From Gammaproteobacteria bacterium (lineage in GTDB: Bacteria > Pseudomonadota > Gammaproteobacteria > Pseudomonadales > Halieaceae), in contig JAUHXH010000003.1 in NCBI GenBank assembly GCA_030427085.1, positions 124,001-188,000 on the forward strand: DNA of 64,000 bases, given 5' to 3'. The notes under the pieces were generated by a model. That model was not told where the DNA came from. It was given only the letters and a program-made list of their open reading frames with translations, and searched no databases. Within the stretch, counting starts at the first letter, position 1; each line of letters opens with the position of its first letter. The translations under genes and the position numbers were made by a program. Shown in pieces: positions 42,370 to 50,312 of the stretch.

Positions 42370-44229
42370 TTACTGACAGGACTGGCTGTCAGTCACACCA
42401 GCCGAGATCTGGTTCCGACCTCTGCTCTTGCCCTCATACAAGTGTTTGTCCGCGCGGGACAACAAACCGGTGGCGGTGTCTTCTTCCCTTGCTTCAGCCA
42501 CGCCTCCGGTAATATTGATCGTCACCTGATGCCCCTCAACCTCGAAAGGTGTGGCCGCTACCGCGTCACAAATGCGATTAGCCAGTCGTGTCGCTGCGGG
42601 CAAGGTGGTATTGGGCATTAGAACGGCAAATTCTTCACCACCGATACGGGCCAGCACGTCGTACTCCCGTATCAGGCCTCGGACCTGCGCAGCGAATGAC
42701 TGTAGCACCCGATCACCGGCGTCGTGGCCGTAGCGGTCGTTGATGGCCTTGAAAAAATCGATATCCAGGAGCAACAGGCAAAAGGGTTGTTGTTGCCGAT
42801 GCCTGCGAGCTGTTTCTTCACCCAGGCGCTCCATGAAAAGGCGCCGATTGGGCAGTTGGGTGAGCATGTCAGTACGCGCCTCCTCCTCCGCCCTGACCTT
42901 GGCGCTGCGCAGTTCGCTGGTGCGCGCATCGACGGTCTGCTCCAGTAGATCCTTCTGCCGCTCCAGCGCCTGCACATACTGCGTCCGCGCATCCACCTTT
43001 GCCACTTCAGCGCGGCGCGAGAGAATAATGATCGTGGCGAATAACAGGCTGACTTCAAATATCGAGGCAACTGGCGTAATCCAGTAATTAAACGGTGTGT
43101 GGTCGATGAAGCCCAATTCCCGCACCGGATAAACAATCATGCCAAAGCAGTAGAAAGCCCAACTGAGCACAAAGGCAAGCGCCAACGTTTCCCCCTGCAG
43201 GGAACGCCGAATGCCGGCGACGAGCAGAATAATCATGCCCAGAAGCTGCAGCTCAACGGTGGTTACTGACACTGCCGACAGCCCCAATATTGCAGAAACT
43301 ACCGGAACTATGCCGAAGGCGGCGAGCGCCACTATCGCTTTGTCCAGCCGAGGCAAATGGCGCGCGGTGTTCAGTACTTCCCGGGTGAACAGTGCTGCAA
43401 AGGAGACGGTGAGCGCGCCTGCCATGGTCATATACCGCCAATGAAAGCCGTCGCGAATCAGCAGCAATGGTAAAAAACCGTAAATCGCCCCCCAGGACAC
43501 GATGTTACTGGCGATAAAACCGGCGTAATACAGCAGTCCGGTAATCCGGTTGTTGTAGTAATTAACAAGGGTAAACAACAGTACCAACAGGAGGTAACCA
43601 AACAGCGCACCAAAGGCAAAGGTTTCCCTGACCTTGAACAGCTCAAACTGCTTTTCTCGCCAAACCCGCATGTCGGCAAAGATGGGGCCTCCTTTATCGA
43701 CACCCAGGAACAGGAAGTAAGGCGCCGTGGAGTGTGCGGGAATCACGAGGGGATACGCGTAGCGATTATGCTCGATGGCACGCTTGGCCACTGGTTCAAA
43801 GTAGCTTTGTCGACCCAGCGAGGTGTAACCGCCGCCGCCATCAGGGGCGAAAAGCTCGATGTAGGCAAGCCCATGGTCCGGGTACTCGAGGACTACATGC
43901 ACATCACGGTCGGAAGCGTTACTGAGCGCAAACCGCCCCCAGATATCGTAATCAAGCAGACCCAGCCCTGGTCCACGCTGGTTTAGCGGCTCGAACAGGC
44001 CCCGCTGCCAAACACCCTGGATGGTATCGATATCGGTGCTGCGCGTTTTATCCCGGTATATCTGTAGATTCGGCAGGAGGCGCACATACCCGTCGACCTC
44101 ACTTACCTCTACCGGATCTGACAGTGAATTGGCCTGGCTGAATCCGCAGGAAAGTGCCGCAGACAGCGCACAGATGTGGGCCCCGAACTTGAGCAGTTGG
44201 CTAGCTATTTGGCAGACGTAATCGATCAA
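42370..44229 (-). CDS. 7TM-DISM diguanylate cyclase (GGDEF), TTG start
   Basis: Makes cyclic di-GMP. The 619-residue protein has a signal peptide, an extracellular 7TMR-DISM sensing domain (residues about 30-180), seven helices, a short coiled coil rich in Q-T-V-D-A-R-T-S, and a C-terminal GGDEF domain. The active site is G530-G-E-E-F, and an R-x-x-D inhibitory site stands five residues before it (R-E-Y-D), so product inhibition is likely. The open frame runs 549 bases further upstream, but that part overlaps the SirB2 gene and has no protein-like features. TTG at 44229 follows GAGG at 5 bases and gives the signal peptide. No ATG is available between. Confidence 0.87.
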   Translation of the reverse strand: MIDYVCQIASQLLKFGAHICALSAALSCGFSQANSLSDPVEVSEVDGYVRLLPNLQIYRDKTRSTDIDTIQGVWQRGLFEPLNQRGPGLGLLDYDIWGRFALSNASDRDVHVVLEYPDHGLAYIELFAPDGGGGYTSLGRQSYFEPVAKRAIEHNRYAYPLVIPAHSTAPYFLFLGVDKGGPIFADMRVWREKQFELFKVRETFAFGALFGYLLLVLLFTLVNYYNNRITGLLYYAGFIASNIVSWGAIYGFLPLLLIRDGFHWRYMTMAGALTVSFAALFTREVLNTARHLPRLDKAIVALAAFGIVPVVSAILGLSAVSVTTVELQLLGMIILLVAGIRRSLQGETLALAFVLSWAFYCFGMIVYPVRELGFIDHTPFNYWITPVASIFEVSLLFATIIILSRRAEVAKVDARTQYVQALERQKDLLEQTVDARTSELRSAKVRAEEEARTDMLTQLPNRRLFMERLGEETARRHRQQQPFCLLLLDIDFFKAINDRYGHDAGDRVLQSFAAQVRGLIREYDVLARIGGEEFAVLMPNTTLPAATRLANRICDAVAATPFEVEGHQVTINITGGVAEAREEDTATGLLSRADKHLYEGKSRGRNQISAGVTDSQSCQ

Positions 44230-44339
44230 CGCAGCCTCGTTATTATTGCTATGCTGCCAGTATAAGGGAAATTCTACCGTTGCCCGCCAGTAGTAATTCG
44301 GGAAATGATCAGTTGTGGGAGCTGGTTCAAATTCGCCGA

Positions 44340-44717
44340 TCAGGCGGCAAAAGGCCACGGGGTCTTGCTGATAGCGACACAGATGATGTAGCCCGCGGTC
44401 AGCAACGCCAGTAGCCACGCGATGCCCCTGACCCGACGCGTGCTGCCGAAGCGCAAGGCAATCATTCCCAGGCCGATGTAGCAGCACAGGGCAATAATTT
44501 TGGCCAACAACCAGGGTTGTTCCAACGGTGACAGCCGCCACTGAAACAGCAGGAAAATGGCAGATACCAGCAACACAGTGTCGATAACATGCGGTAAGGT
44601 CCTGGCAGCGCGGGATTGTAACAGCGAGTTGTCCGTCAACATCCAGCAACCTCGCAGCGCAAAGCCCGCAATGGAAAGCACTGCGGCGCAAACGTGGGTG
44701 AAATAGAGAGTGCTCAT
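44340..44717 (-). CDS. SirB2-like membrane protein
   Basis: A 125-residue protein with four hydrophobic helices. SirB2 hallmarks are the H-V-C-A-A-V-L-S-I-A-G-F-A-L-R-G-C-W-M-L segment, R-T-L-P-H-V-I-D-T-V-L-L and the W-L-L-A-K-I-I-A-L segment. It starts at ATG 44717, with a TTG one codon earlier. The name comes from an invasion-gene locus in Salmonella, but the biochemical role is not known. It lies 110 bases upstream of the diguanylate cyclase on the same strand. Confidence 0.88.
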   Translation of the reverse strand: MSTLYFTHVCAAVLSIAGFALRGCWMLTDNSLLQSRAARTLPHVIDTVLLVSAIFLLFQWRLSPLEQPWLLAKIIALCCYIGLGMIALRFGSTRRVRGIAWLLALLTAGYIICVAISKTPWPFAA

Positions 44718-44811
44718 CAAACGACTGTAAACCCTGGCGCCTCACAAATCTGTGCGAATGAGTCACCAATAATAACAATTCCCCACAAGCGTGGCGGAGT
44801 GTGTTGTAGAG

Positions 44812-45780
44812 CTAGTCGAGGTAGCGCTCGCCATGAGGGTTCAACTTACCCGACACGGCAACGAACGGCGTCTCCAGCGTGCGCACGCGCAATACGAGCG
44901 ACGCATAGTGCCCCTCACCCGTCAGCACAAAGCAGGGAATATCTACCCGGTGATTCCACCCTTGAGCGCTCGCTTCGTAACCGATGTCGAGCTGTTGCAG
45001 GTAGCCCTCTGCAGGCGCCTGGTCGGTGAACAGGGTTTGTACACGCTGAATGCCCCCGTCAGGCGTGGTGATGCGTAAACGCCATGAAAAACGCCCATCT
45101 ACATTTGCCGGTTCCCTGGTGAAGTGCAGCAGAAGATCAGCAACGCCGGGCTCAACCGGATAGCGGGGCCGGTTCAGTGCGATACCCGTTTGGGCATCGA
45201 GCGGTAAGGTAATCGAGCCGAGGCGAACCAACGTGGTTCTCGCCCGCTCCGGCTTCCTGTCGAGATGAAAAACCGCTGGCGATTGCGGGTCGACAGGAAG
45301 CATGTGCTCATTTTCGGCGAGCCGCCAGGTGGAATAGTGATACACCCGCTGAGCGCGGCCCTCGTCGATATCCCAATAGTCCCTGTCACCCACCGACACC
45401 ACTACCGCCGCGCCGCGCAGGTCTGTCAATGAAAAGCGTCCGTCGCGATCGGTCCTGATTCCCTGTAGCGTGGTCCAACCAAAAAATGGGGATTGAAATG
45501 GACTGAGCACACGATCAAACACCACAATCGAGACCGGGTGGTCTGGTATCGGATTACTTGATTCATCGAGCACAAGGCCGTGAAATACGATCGGTGTTGC
45601 GATTTCCGCCCGCACATGGGCTTCCAGGTTAGCCGGGGTGATCCCATCAAAATTCGGCTCCCAACCCCGCTCCTGCAGGAGAGCCAGGTCCGCGGTGCTG
45701 TAGGTATCCTCGGGCGTAGTAACACAAGCGGTGAGAGCCACCGACAGGATTAGCGCTGTAATGCCAGATCGGTGCATCAT
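44812..45780 (-). CDS. Lipoprotein with carboxypeptidase-regulatory-like domain, unknown function
   Basis: A 322-residue lipoprotein (signal ending L-T-A-C, Cys at residue 19). Residues about 65-140 look like a beta-sandwich of the carboxypeptidase-regulatory type (H-G-L-V-L-D-E-S-S-N-P-I-P-D-H-P-V; T-D-R-D-G-R-F-S-L-T-D-L-R-G). The rest is beta-rich without a motif I recognise. The start overlaps the hydrolase stop by ATGA, so it is translationally coupled to it. It is the last gene of the deacetylase-hydrolase-lipoprotein set. Confidence 0.72.
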   Translation of the reverse strand: MMHRSGITALILSVALTACVTTPEDTYSTADLALLQERGWEPNFDGITPANLEAHVRAEIATPIVFHGLVLDESSNPIPDHPVSIVVFDRVLSPFQSPFFGWTTLQGIRTDRDGRFSLTDLRGAAVVVSVGDRDYWDIDEGRAQRVYHYSTWRLAENEHMLPVDPQSPAVFHLDRKPERARTTLVRLGSITLPLDAQTGIALNRPRYPVEPGVADLLLHFTREPANVDGRFSWRLRITTPDGGIQRVQTLFTDQAPAEGYLQQLDIGYEASAQGWNHRVDIPCFVLTGEGHYASLVLRVRTLETPFVAVSGKLNPHGERYLD

Positions 45781-47480
45781 TGGTCAGACCCCGACAGGCC
45801 GGCATCGTTGTAGGGGATATTGAACACGTCCAGTATCAGGTTGGAGTACGGCAATACCTTCTGTGGGTTCCAGCGCCACATCGCCACGTGATCCGACTGA
45901 AACCCAAAGGGTGGATGATGCAGATTGTAGGCCGCCTCCACCACTCCAGACACCCGTCCCTCGGCCCCAAGCGCCTGACTCCGGGCTGGAATCGCACCAG
46001 CCATTGCCTCGTGGGGGTCATCCACGGGCCGGGAATGTAACCACCATCGATTCAGGCGAACACCACTACCAGACTCATCCTCGGGAACCCACACATACCG
46101 ACTGGTGACACCGGCCAGTGGCTTTGTCACCCGTTGTGCCGCGTTCCAGCCCATCCAGGTAATGTCGGCTGGATTGTAGGCGGTGTAGATCGGGGTTTTC
46201 GTTTCGGTCAGGTAGCCGGTGTGCCCCAGCGCTGATCGCGGGCTCTCAGACACCCCTGGAATTACCAGTGAATCATCGGAATCAAAGCTCTCCGCGGCCA
46301 CCGCTGACACCTGAAACAGCGCTTGCTCAGCAGTCAAGCCCTGCTTGATCGCTTCCATCAACAGCACTCCGCCGAGACTGTGGGTAGTAACGTGAACACT
46401 CAGCTCGTCCGGCAGCTGGTGGATGTATTCATTGAGTGCAGATGCACTCTTGTAGGCGCGGTACTCACTTACATGCAGACCGAACATTTCGAGCTTTTTT
46501 ACCGTGGGCCATCGAAAGTGAATGACACGCCCCCGAAAACCCTGGTGCCACAGGCGCTTCCACATCGTCTCGAAGGAAAACACGAGTGTACGTCGATAGT
46601 TCTCAGGGTCCTGGGGGATCCAGCCATGCACCCACACGATGACATCACTGGTTTCATACCAGGGTCGCTCGAACGGAACGCCCATAGCCTCCGGTTGCGC
46701 ATGCAGTTCCGGTACAGGTGGATTGCGGAAATAACCCCAGGGCGCTTTGTATTCCTCGGGCCAATGCACGGCCACCCGTTCATAGAAGCTTTTGACCGGC
46801 CGCAGCACCAGATGAATTGGCGGAGATGTTTCCACCACCTCTTCGTTGATCAGCAGGGAAACCTGCAATGTCGCCACCCCGGCCTGCACGCCTTCGAATA
46901 GCAAACAGAGCCACTGGCGCTCACGTTCGGCAGCCGTCCACAGCGACAGAGGTAGCGTTAGCGCCTGCTGCGCTACCACCCCTACACTCTCCCTATAGGG
47001 AGAGGCGAGTTGTCGCTGGCCAATCACCGTTTCTTCCAGGTAACTGCGGCTACAGCGGGGGATGCCGGACCGCCACAACCTGATCACCGGTGTGTCATCG
47101 CCCGCCTCCCACGCCAAACGTAGCTGCGTGACTGCCGGGTCCAGGGACTGCCAGTCGTCGTGCTCGATCACAATGCGTGTTATGTCTTCCAGATCGCGCA
47201 GCGAGCCCGGATGGTCGTCTGCATTATCGGGTGCCGTGTGGGGCCAGCTCTCATACAGTTCGAGATCGTCCTGGTCATCGTTTAACCAGAACAGGAAGGG
47301 GCGATCGGACGAGGTGCGATCAACCGGGGCGTGATATCCGGCGATTGCTGAGGGGTAGACCAATCCATCACCGTTCTGGTCCACCGCAGCGACCAGTGCG
47401 ACAGCTTGGGGAGCAGCCAAAACGAGTAGCACCAGCAGGACTAAACATCGCTGAACATTATTCCAATGACTCAACCACAT
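45777..47480 (-). CDS. Exported alpha/beta hydrolase
   Basis: A 567-residue protein with a signal peptide (CLVLLVLLVLAAPQAVAL) and, in its mature N-terminus, an E-F-like D-Q-N-G-D-G stretch. A beta-rich region follows. The hydrolase part from about residue 290 has V-I-V-W-V-H-G-W-I-P and the nucleophile elbow T-H-S-L-G-G. Later D-S-D-D and H-L/H-S residues may complete the triad, but I cannot place them firmly. ATG 47480 has GGAGG nine bases upstream and overlaps the end of the deacetylase gene by 10 bases. Esterase or lipase activity is likely; substrate unknown. Confidence 0.82.
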   Translation of the reverse strand: MWLSHWNNVQRCLVLLVLLVLAAPQAVALVAAVDQNGDGLVYPSAIAGYHAPVDRTSSDRPFLFWLNDDQDDLELYESWPHTAPDNADDHPGSLRDLEDITRIVIEHDDWQSLDPAVTQLRLAWEAGDDTPVIRLWRSGIPRCSRSYLEETVIGQRQLASPYRESVGVVAQQALTLPLSLWTAAERERQWLCLLFEGVQAGVATLQVSLLINEEVVETSPPIHLVLRPVKSFYERVAVHWPEEYKAPWGYFRNPPVPELHAQPEAMGVPFERPWYETSDVIVWVHGWIPQDPENYRRTLVFSFETMWKRLWHQGFRGRVIHFRWPTVKKLEMFGLHVSEYRAYKSASALNEYIHQLPDELSVHVTTHSLGGVLLMEAIKQGLTAEQALFQVSAVAAESFDSDDSLVIPGVSESPRSALGHTGYLTETKTPIYTAYNPADITWMGWNAAQRVTKPLAGVTSRYVWVPEDESGSGVRLNRWWLHSRPVDDPHEAMAGAIPARSQALGAEGRVSGVVEAAYNLHHPPFGFQSDHVAMWRWNPQKVLPYSNLILDVFNIPYNDAGLSGSDQ

Positions 47481-48163
47481 ACTCGCGAAACCTCCCGGCC
47501 ATAAGTGCGAAAAGAAAAACCCTGGCGCTGCGCCCACACAATAAAATCTTCCAGTGCATCCGGGAGCCAGCGCTTGTCCACACGATTGTCTTCCTCGGGG
47601 TCAGGCCGATAACGGCTGCTGTGAAAAATCACTGCACCACCGTCGTGCTTCAATAGTCCGTCTCGCGTCACCCTCATGACTTTCTCCGCTTCAACCGTCG
47701 AAGCCGTCGCCGAATCACGCGCGTAAAAAGTGATGTGACCCAAAGTGAGGGAACAGTCGTCCACCAGGCGGTCGACGGCCGGTGTTACGATGCCTTTGGG
47801 CGGCCGGTAGAGAACGGGATCTGGCAGTACAGTAGTGGCCGCCTGCTCTATGGCAGCGCGCGTGGTGGCTATTTCCCTGCGCAGTACTTCCTCATCAAAC
47901 CAGACCGGCCAGCCGGACTCCCAGCCATGAATACCAATCTGGTGCCCTTCACGGGCTGCTCGGGCTACCAGCTCCGGATGACTCACCACGCGCCTTCCGA
48001 TGAAAAAAAACGTCGCCTGGGTCTGGTGCCGCGCCAGAACATCCAGAATTCTGGCAGACACACCCCCCTGCGCTTGCGGGCCATCGTCAAAGGTCAGGAT
48101 AATTTCCCGCTGCCCGGCGGGCGGCAGCGAGCTGTCCAGAATGGTAAAGGGAACGGCAGACAC
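47471..48163 (-). CDS. Polysaccharide-deacetylase-like protein (CE4), unusual start and missing ligand
   Basis: A 230-residue CE4-type domain from the GTG at 48163. It keeps the catalytic T-F-D26-D27-G-P motif, R-P-P-K-G and a late F-H-S motif. The second metal motif, normally H-x-x-x-H, reads H79-G-W-E-S83, so one zinc ligand is replaced by Ser. The frame continues in-frame upstream to a TGA at 48242-48244, and residues from 48241 to 48164 spell a signal-peptide-like stretch (T-L-A-F-A-A-A-L-L-T-A-E-V-S-A) with no ATG, GTG or TTG in front of it. Either a rare start codon such as CTG is used, or a frameshift separates it from its start. First gene of a three-gene operon. Confidence 0.8.
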   Translation of the reverse strand: MSAVPFTILDSSLPPAGQREIILTFDDGPQAQGGVSARILDVLARHQTQATFFFIGRRVVSHPELVARAAREGHQIGIHGWESGWPVWFDEEVLRREIATTRAAIEQAATTVLPDPVLYRPPKGIVTPAVDRLVDDCSLTLGHITFYARDSATASTVEAEKVMRVTRDGLLKHDGGAVIFHSSRYRPDPEEDNRVDKRWLPDALEDFIVWAQRQGFSFRTYGREVSRVCG

Positions 48164-48350
48164 CTCTGCCGTCAGCAGGGCGGCAGCGAAGGCGAGCGTG
48201 AATACATCGGAGCGGTAAGTAGTGATAGCCAGGTAGCTCTGTCAGGAATGACTACTGGCTAGTGTGTAACCTCAATATTGCTTTTTTTTGACAGTCAGCT
48301 GACACCCCCCGAAGTCTGTTCAGACTCCCGGGCGGTCAACAACACACCCT

Positions 48351-49376
48351 TTAACGGCATTTAGCGTGAGACTTAATATCCACAATGCTGTCAGCGCGAC
48401 CATTGGCCGTTGCCATCTGCAAACACTGTCCGGAGCGGCGGTTATACCAGATCGTGTACGACGTAGTTCCTGACTTGAAGCCATCCACATTGCGGAAGCC
48501 CCGGTCCTCCAGACTGTCGTTGGCACTACTGGCACGAGCGCCCACCAGATCATTGAAACGTTCGTCGCGGTTACTGCCGTGGTGGGAGCTGCCGTGGTGG
48601 CTCGAGTTGCTACCGCCGCCACTGGTCGCCCGCAGATACTTCTGTTTCACGTAGCCAGTGTCGCCCTGGAACTCAACCCGACACCAGGTGCTGCCGTCAT
48701 TGCGTTCACAATCACCGGCATTGCGCAGTCGAGTGCCATTGTGCACTACGGCGACGAAGCGAGAATCCTTGTCTGCGCGACTACGGATGTGCACACCGTC
48801 TCCAGGGCTGTCGTGGATTTCCCAGTAGGCCGAACCATGGGAGCTATGGCTGCTGCCACCGCTGGTCTGGCGGAGGTATTTTTGCTTCACGTAGCCGCGA
48901 TCGCCCTGATACCTGACTTCGCACCAGGTGCTGCCATCATTGCGTTCACAATCGCCATTGTGCTGCACACGCGTACCGTTGTGGACACGGGCTACGGCGC
49001 TGGAGTCCTTGGTCGGTCGACTGCGAATATGCACTCCGTCACCGGGACTATCGTGAATTTCCCAGTTACCGCTGGAACCGTAGGAATGGCGAGAGCTGCT
49101 GTAATCCCGGTCAGAGCGGTAGTCTCTATCAGAGCGATATCCGCTGCCGCGACGATCATTTACCAGATCTTCCGCCTCATCGATATCCCGGCTGGAGCAT
49201 TTATGAGTACCCGCTTTACTATCTCCATCCGGGCTGAAGGTCACCACGCAGCCATCGCCGTAATTGACCATGAACGCTCCGTTGGATAGCTCGGTCACTT
49301 CCGGACGTGCCTGAACATTTGCGGCGATCAGACCGAGCGCCAGAACACATGCAATTTGCTTAAGGTTTTGTTGCAT
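48351..49376 (-). CDS. Exported protein with two near-identical SH3 domains
   Basis: A 341-residue protein. ATG 49376 follows GAGGAAC at 5 bases and opens a signal peptide (IACVLALGLIAANVQA). Residues 24-70 form a small domain with G-D-G-C-V-V-T-F. A low-complexity linker with Y-R-S-D-R-D repeats follows. Two bacterial SH3 domains lie at 105-172 and 185-252, each with W-E-I-H-D-S-P-G-D-G-V-H-I-R-S-R and G-Y-V-K-Q-K-Y-L-R, 80 residues apart. A Ser/His-rich linker and a C-terminal domain of about 70 residues end the protein. Such SH3 domains usually bind peptidoglycan or other cell-wall parts. Function unknown. Confidence 0.82.
   Translation of the reverse strand: MQQNLKQIACVLALGLIAANVQARPEVTELSNGAFMVNYGDGCVVTFSPDGDSKAGTHKCSSRDIDEAEDLVNDRRGSGYRSDRDYRSDRDYSSSRHSYGSSGNWEIHDSPGDGVHIRSRPTKDSSAVARVHNGTRVQHNGDCERNDGSTWCEVRYQGDRGYVKQKYLRQTSGGSSHSSHGSAYWEIHDSPGDGVHIRSRADKDSRFVAVVHNGTRLRNAGDCERNDGSTWCRVEFQGDTGYVKQKYLRATSGGGSNSSHHGSSHHGSNRDERFNDLVGARASSANDSLEDRGFRNVDGFKSGTTSYTIWYNRRSGQCLQMATANGRADSIVDIKSHAKCR
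48621..49064 (-). repeat. Tandem duplication encoding the two SH3 domains
   Basis: The stretches at 48861-49064 and 48621-48824 encode copies about 68 residues long that match at about 50 positions, joined by a 12-residue linker, giving an 80-residue period. Conserved blocks include W-E-I-H-D-S-P-G-D-G-V-H-I-R-S-R and C-E-R-N-D-G-S-T-W-C. The high similarity suggests fairly recent duplication or gene conversion within the gene. Confidence 0.88.
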
Positions 49377-49498
49377 CAATAGTTCCTCTGGTTGTCCCAA
49401 CGAACTTCTAAACCATAGATCACATTTACGACACTGGAAACCAAAAAAACTCACATTGACCTGGTTGGCACAGCAGCGACAGAGTCTGCCCCTGTTAT

Positions 49499-50266
49499 AT
49501 GCCGAATTCGCTCGGCATAATGCCCGAATATAAAAACTGGTCAGTCAACTTTCGGGGAAGCACATTGCTGGATCTAACAACTATCGGCGGTGGCTATCAG
49601 GGCCGCCGCCGTACGCTTTCACTGGCGCTACTCATAGTCGTCAATCTCCTGCCGATATACGGTGTACTCAGCCTCAACTGGGATGTGGGCGCGCTGGTTA
49701 TCCTCTACTGGTCTGAGAACCTCGTAATCGGTTTCTACACACTGGTAAAAATGCTGGTGAACTCTCCTATCGGCGGCCTATTCTCCGGAGCCTTCTTCTG
49801 CATCCACTATGGCGGATTTTGCGCCGTCCACGGCCTGTTTATCCTGACGCTGCTCATAGATCCCGAAGCCAAAGTGATGGGGGAGACGACCTGGCCGTTT
49901 GTGTTTGTGTTCGTCGAGCTACTGGTGGATGTAGTCACTCAGGTACTGACCTACGCCCCCCCCGCCTGGATCATTGTGCTGGCGGGATTAATGCTCAGCC
50001 ACGGCGTGTCGTTTGTGGTGAATTTCCTGCTCGGCGGTGAGCGCTACACAGCGAACACAGGCTCGCTGATGAGCGAGCCCTATGGTCGTATCGTGGTGAT
50101 GCACCTGGCCGTTATTGCTGGCGGGATGGCCACCATGGCACTGGGTGAACCGCTGGCAATGCTGCTGGTGCTGGTGTTATTGAAGCTGGCCGTGGATATC
50201 GGGCTGCATATTCGCGAACATCGTAAAATTGCGGCGAGGCAGGTGCCCGCCGCAGGTATTGCTTGA
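49499..50266 (+). CDS. DUF6498-type membrane protein
   Basis: A 255-residue inner-membrane protein with about six helices. The L-Y-W-S-E-N-L-V-I-G-F-Y-T-L-V-K-M segment and F-C-I-H-Y-G-G-F-C-A-V-H-G-L-F-I are family landmarks. The start is uncertain: ATG 49499 and ATG 49520 are both possible, and neither has a strong ribosome site. Role unknown. No operon partner; the next gene is convergent. Confidence 0.8.
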   Translation: MPNSLGIMPEYKNWSVNFRGSTLLDLTTIGGGYQGRRRTLSLALLIVVNLLPIYGVLSLNWDVGALVILYWSENLVIGFYTLVKMLVNSPIGGLFSGAFFCIHYGGFCAVHGLFILTLLIDPEAKVMGETTWPFVFVFVELLVDVVTQVLTYAPPAWIIVLAGLMLSHGVSFVVNFLLGGERYTANTGSLMSEPYGRIVVMHLAVIAGGMATMALGEPLAMLLVLVLLKLAVDIGLHIREHRKIAARQVPAAGIA

Positions 50267-50312
50267 CTCTGTAGAACTGGCGCCGCCTATTGGACCAAAG
50301 AGCTGACCGTGT

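Noticed and set aside
44230-44778. N-terminal extension of the diguanylate cyclase frame.
   Set aside because: It overlaps the SirB2 gene in another frame, is rich in unrelated residues, and a signal peptide begins at the TTG at 44229.
48294-48326. Two small palindromes (GTCAGCTGAC and AGTCTG-TT-CAGACT) near an eight-T run between the SH3 gene and the deacetylase.
   Set aside because: The T-run lies on the wrong side for either gene's terminator, and the stems are short; possibly operator sites but no evidence.
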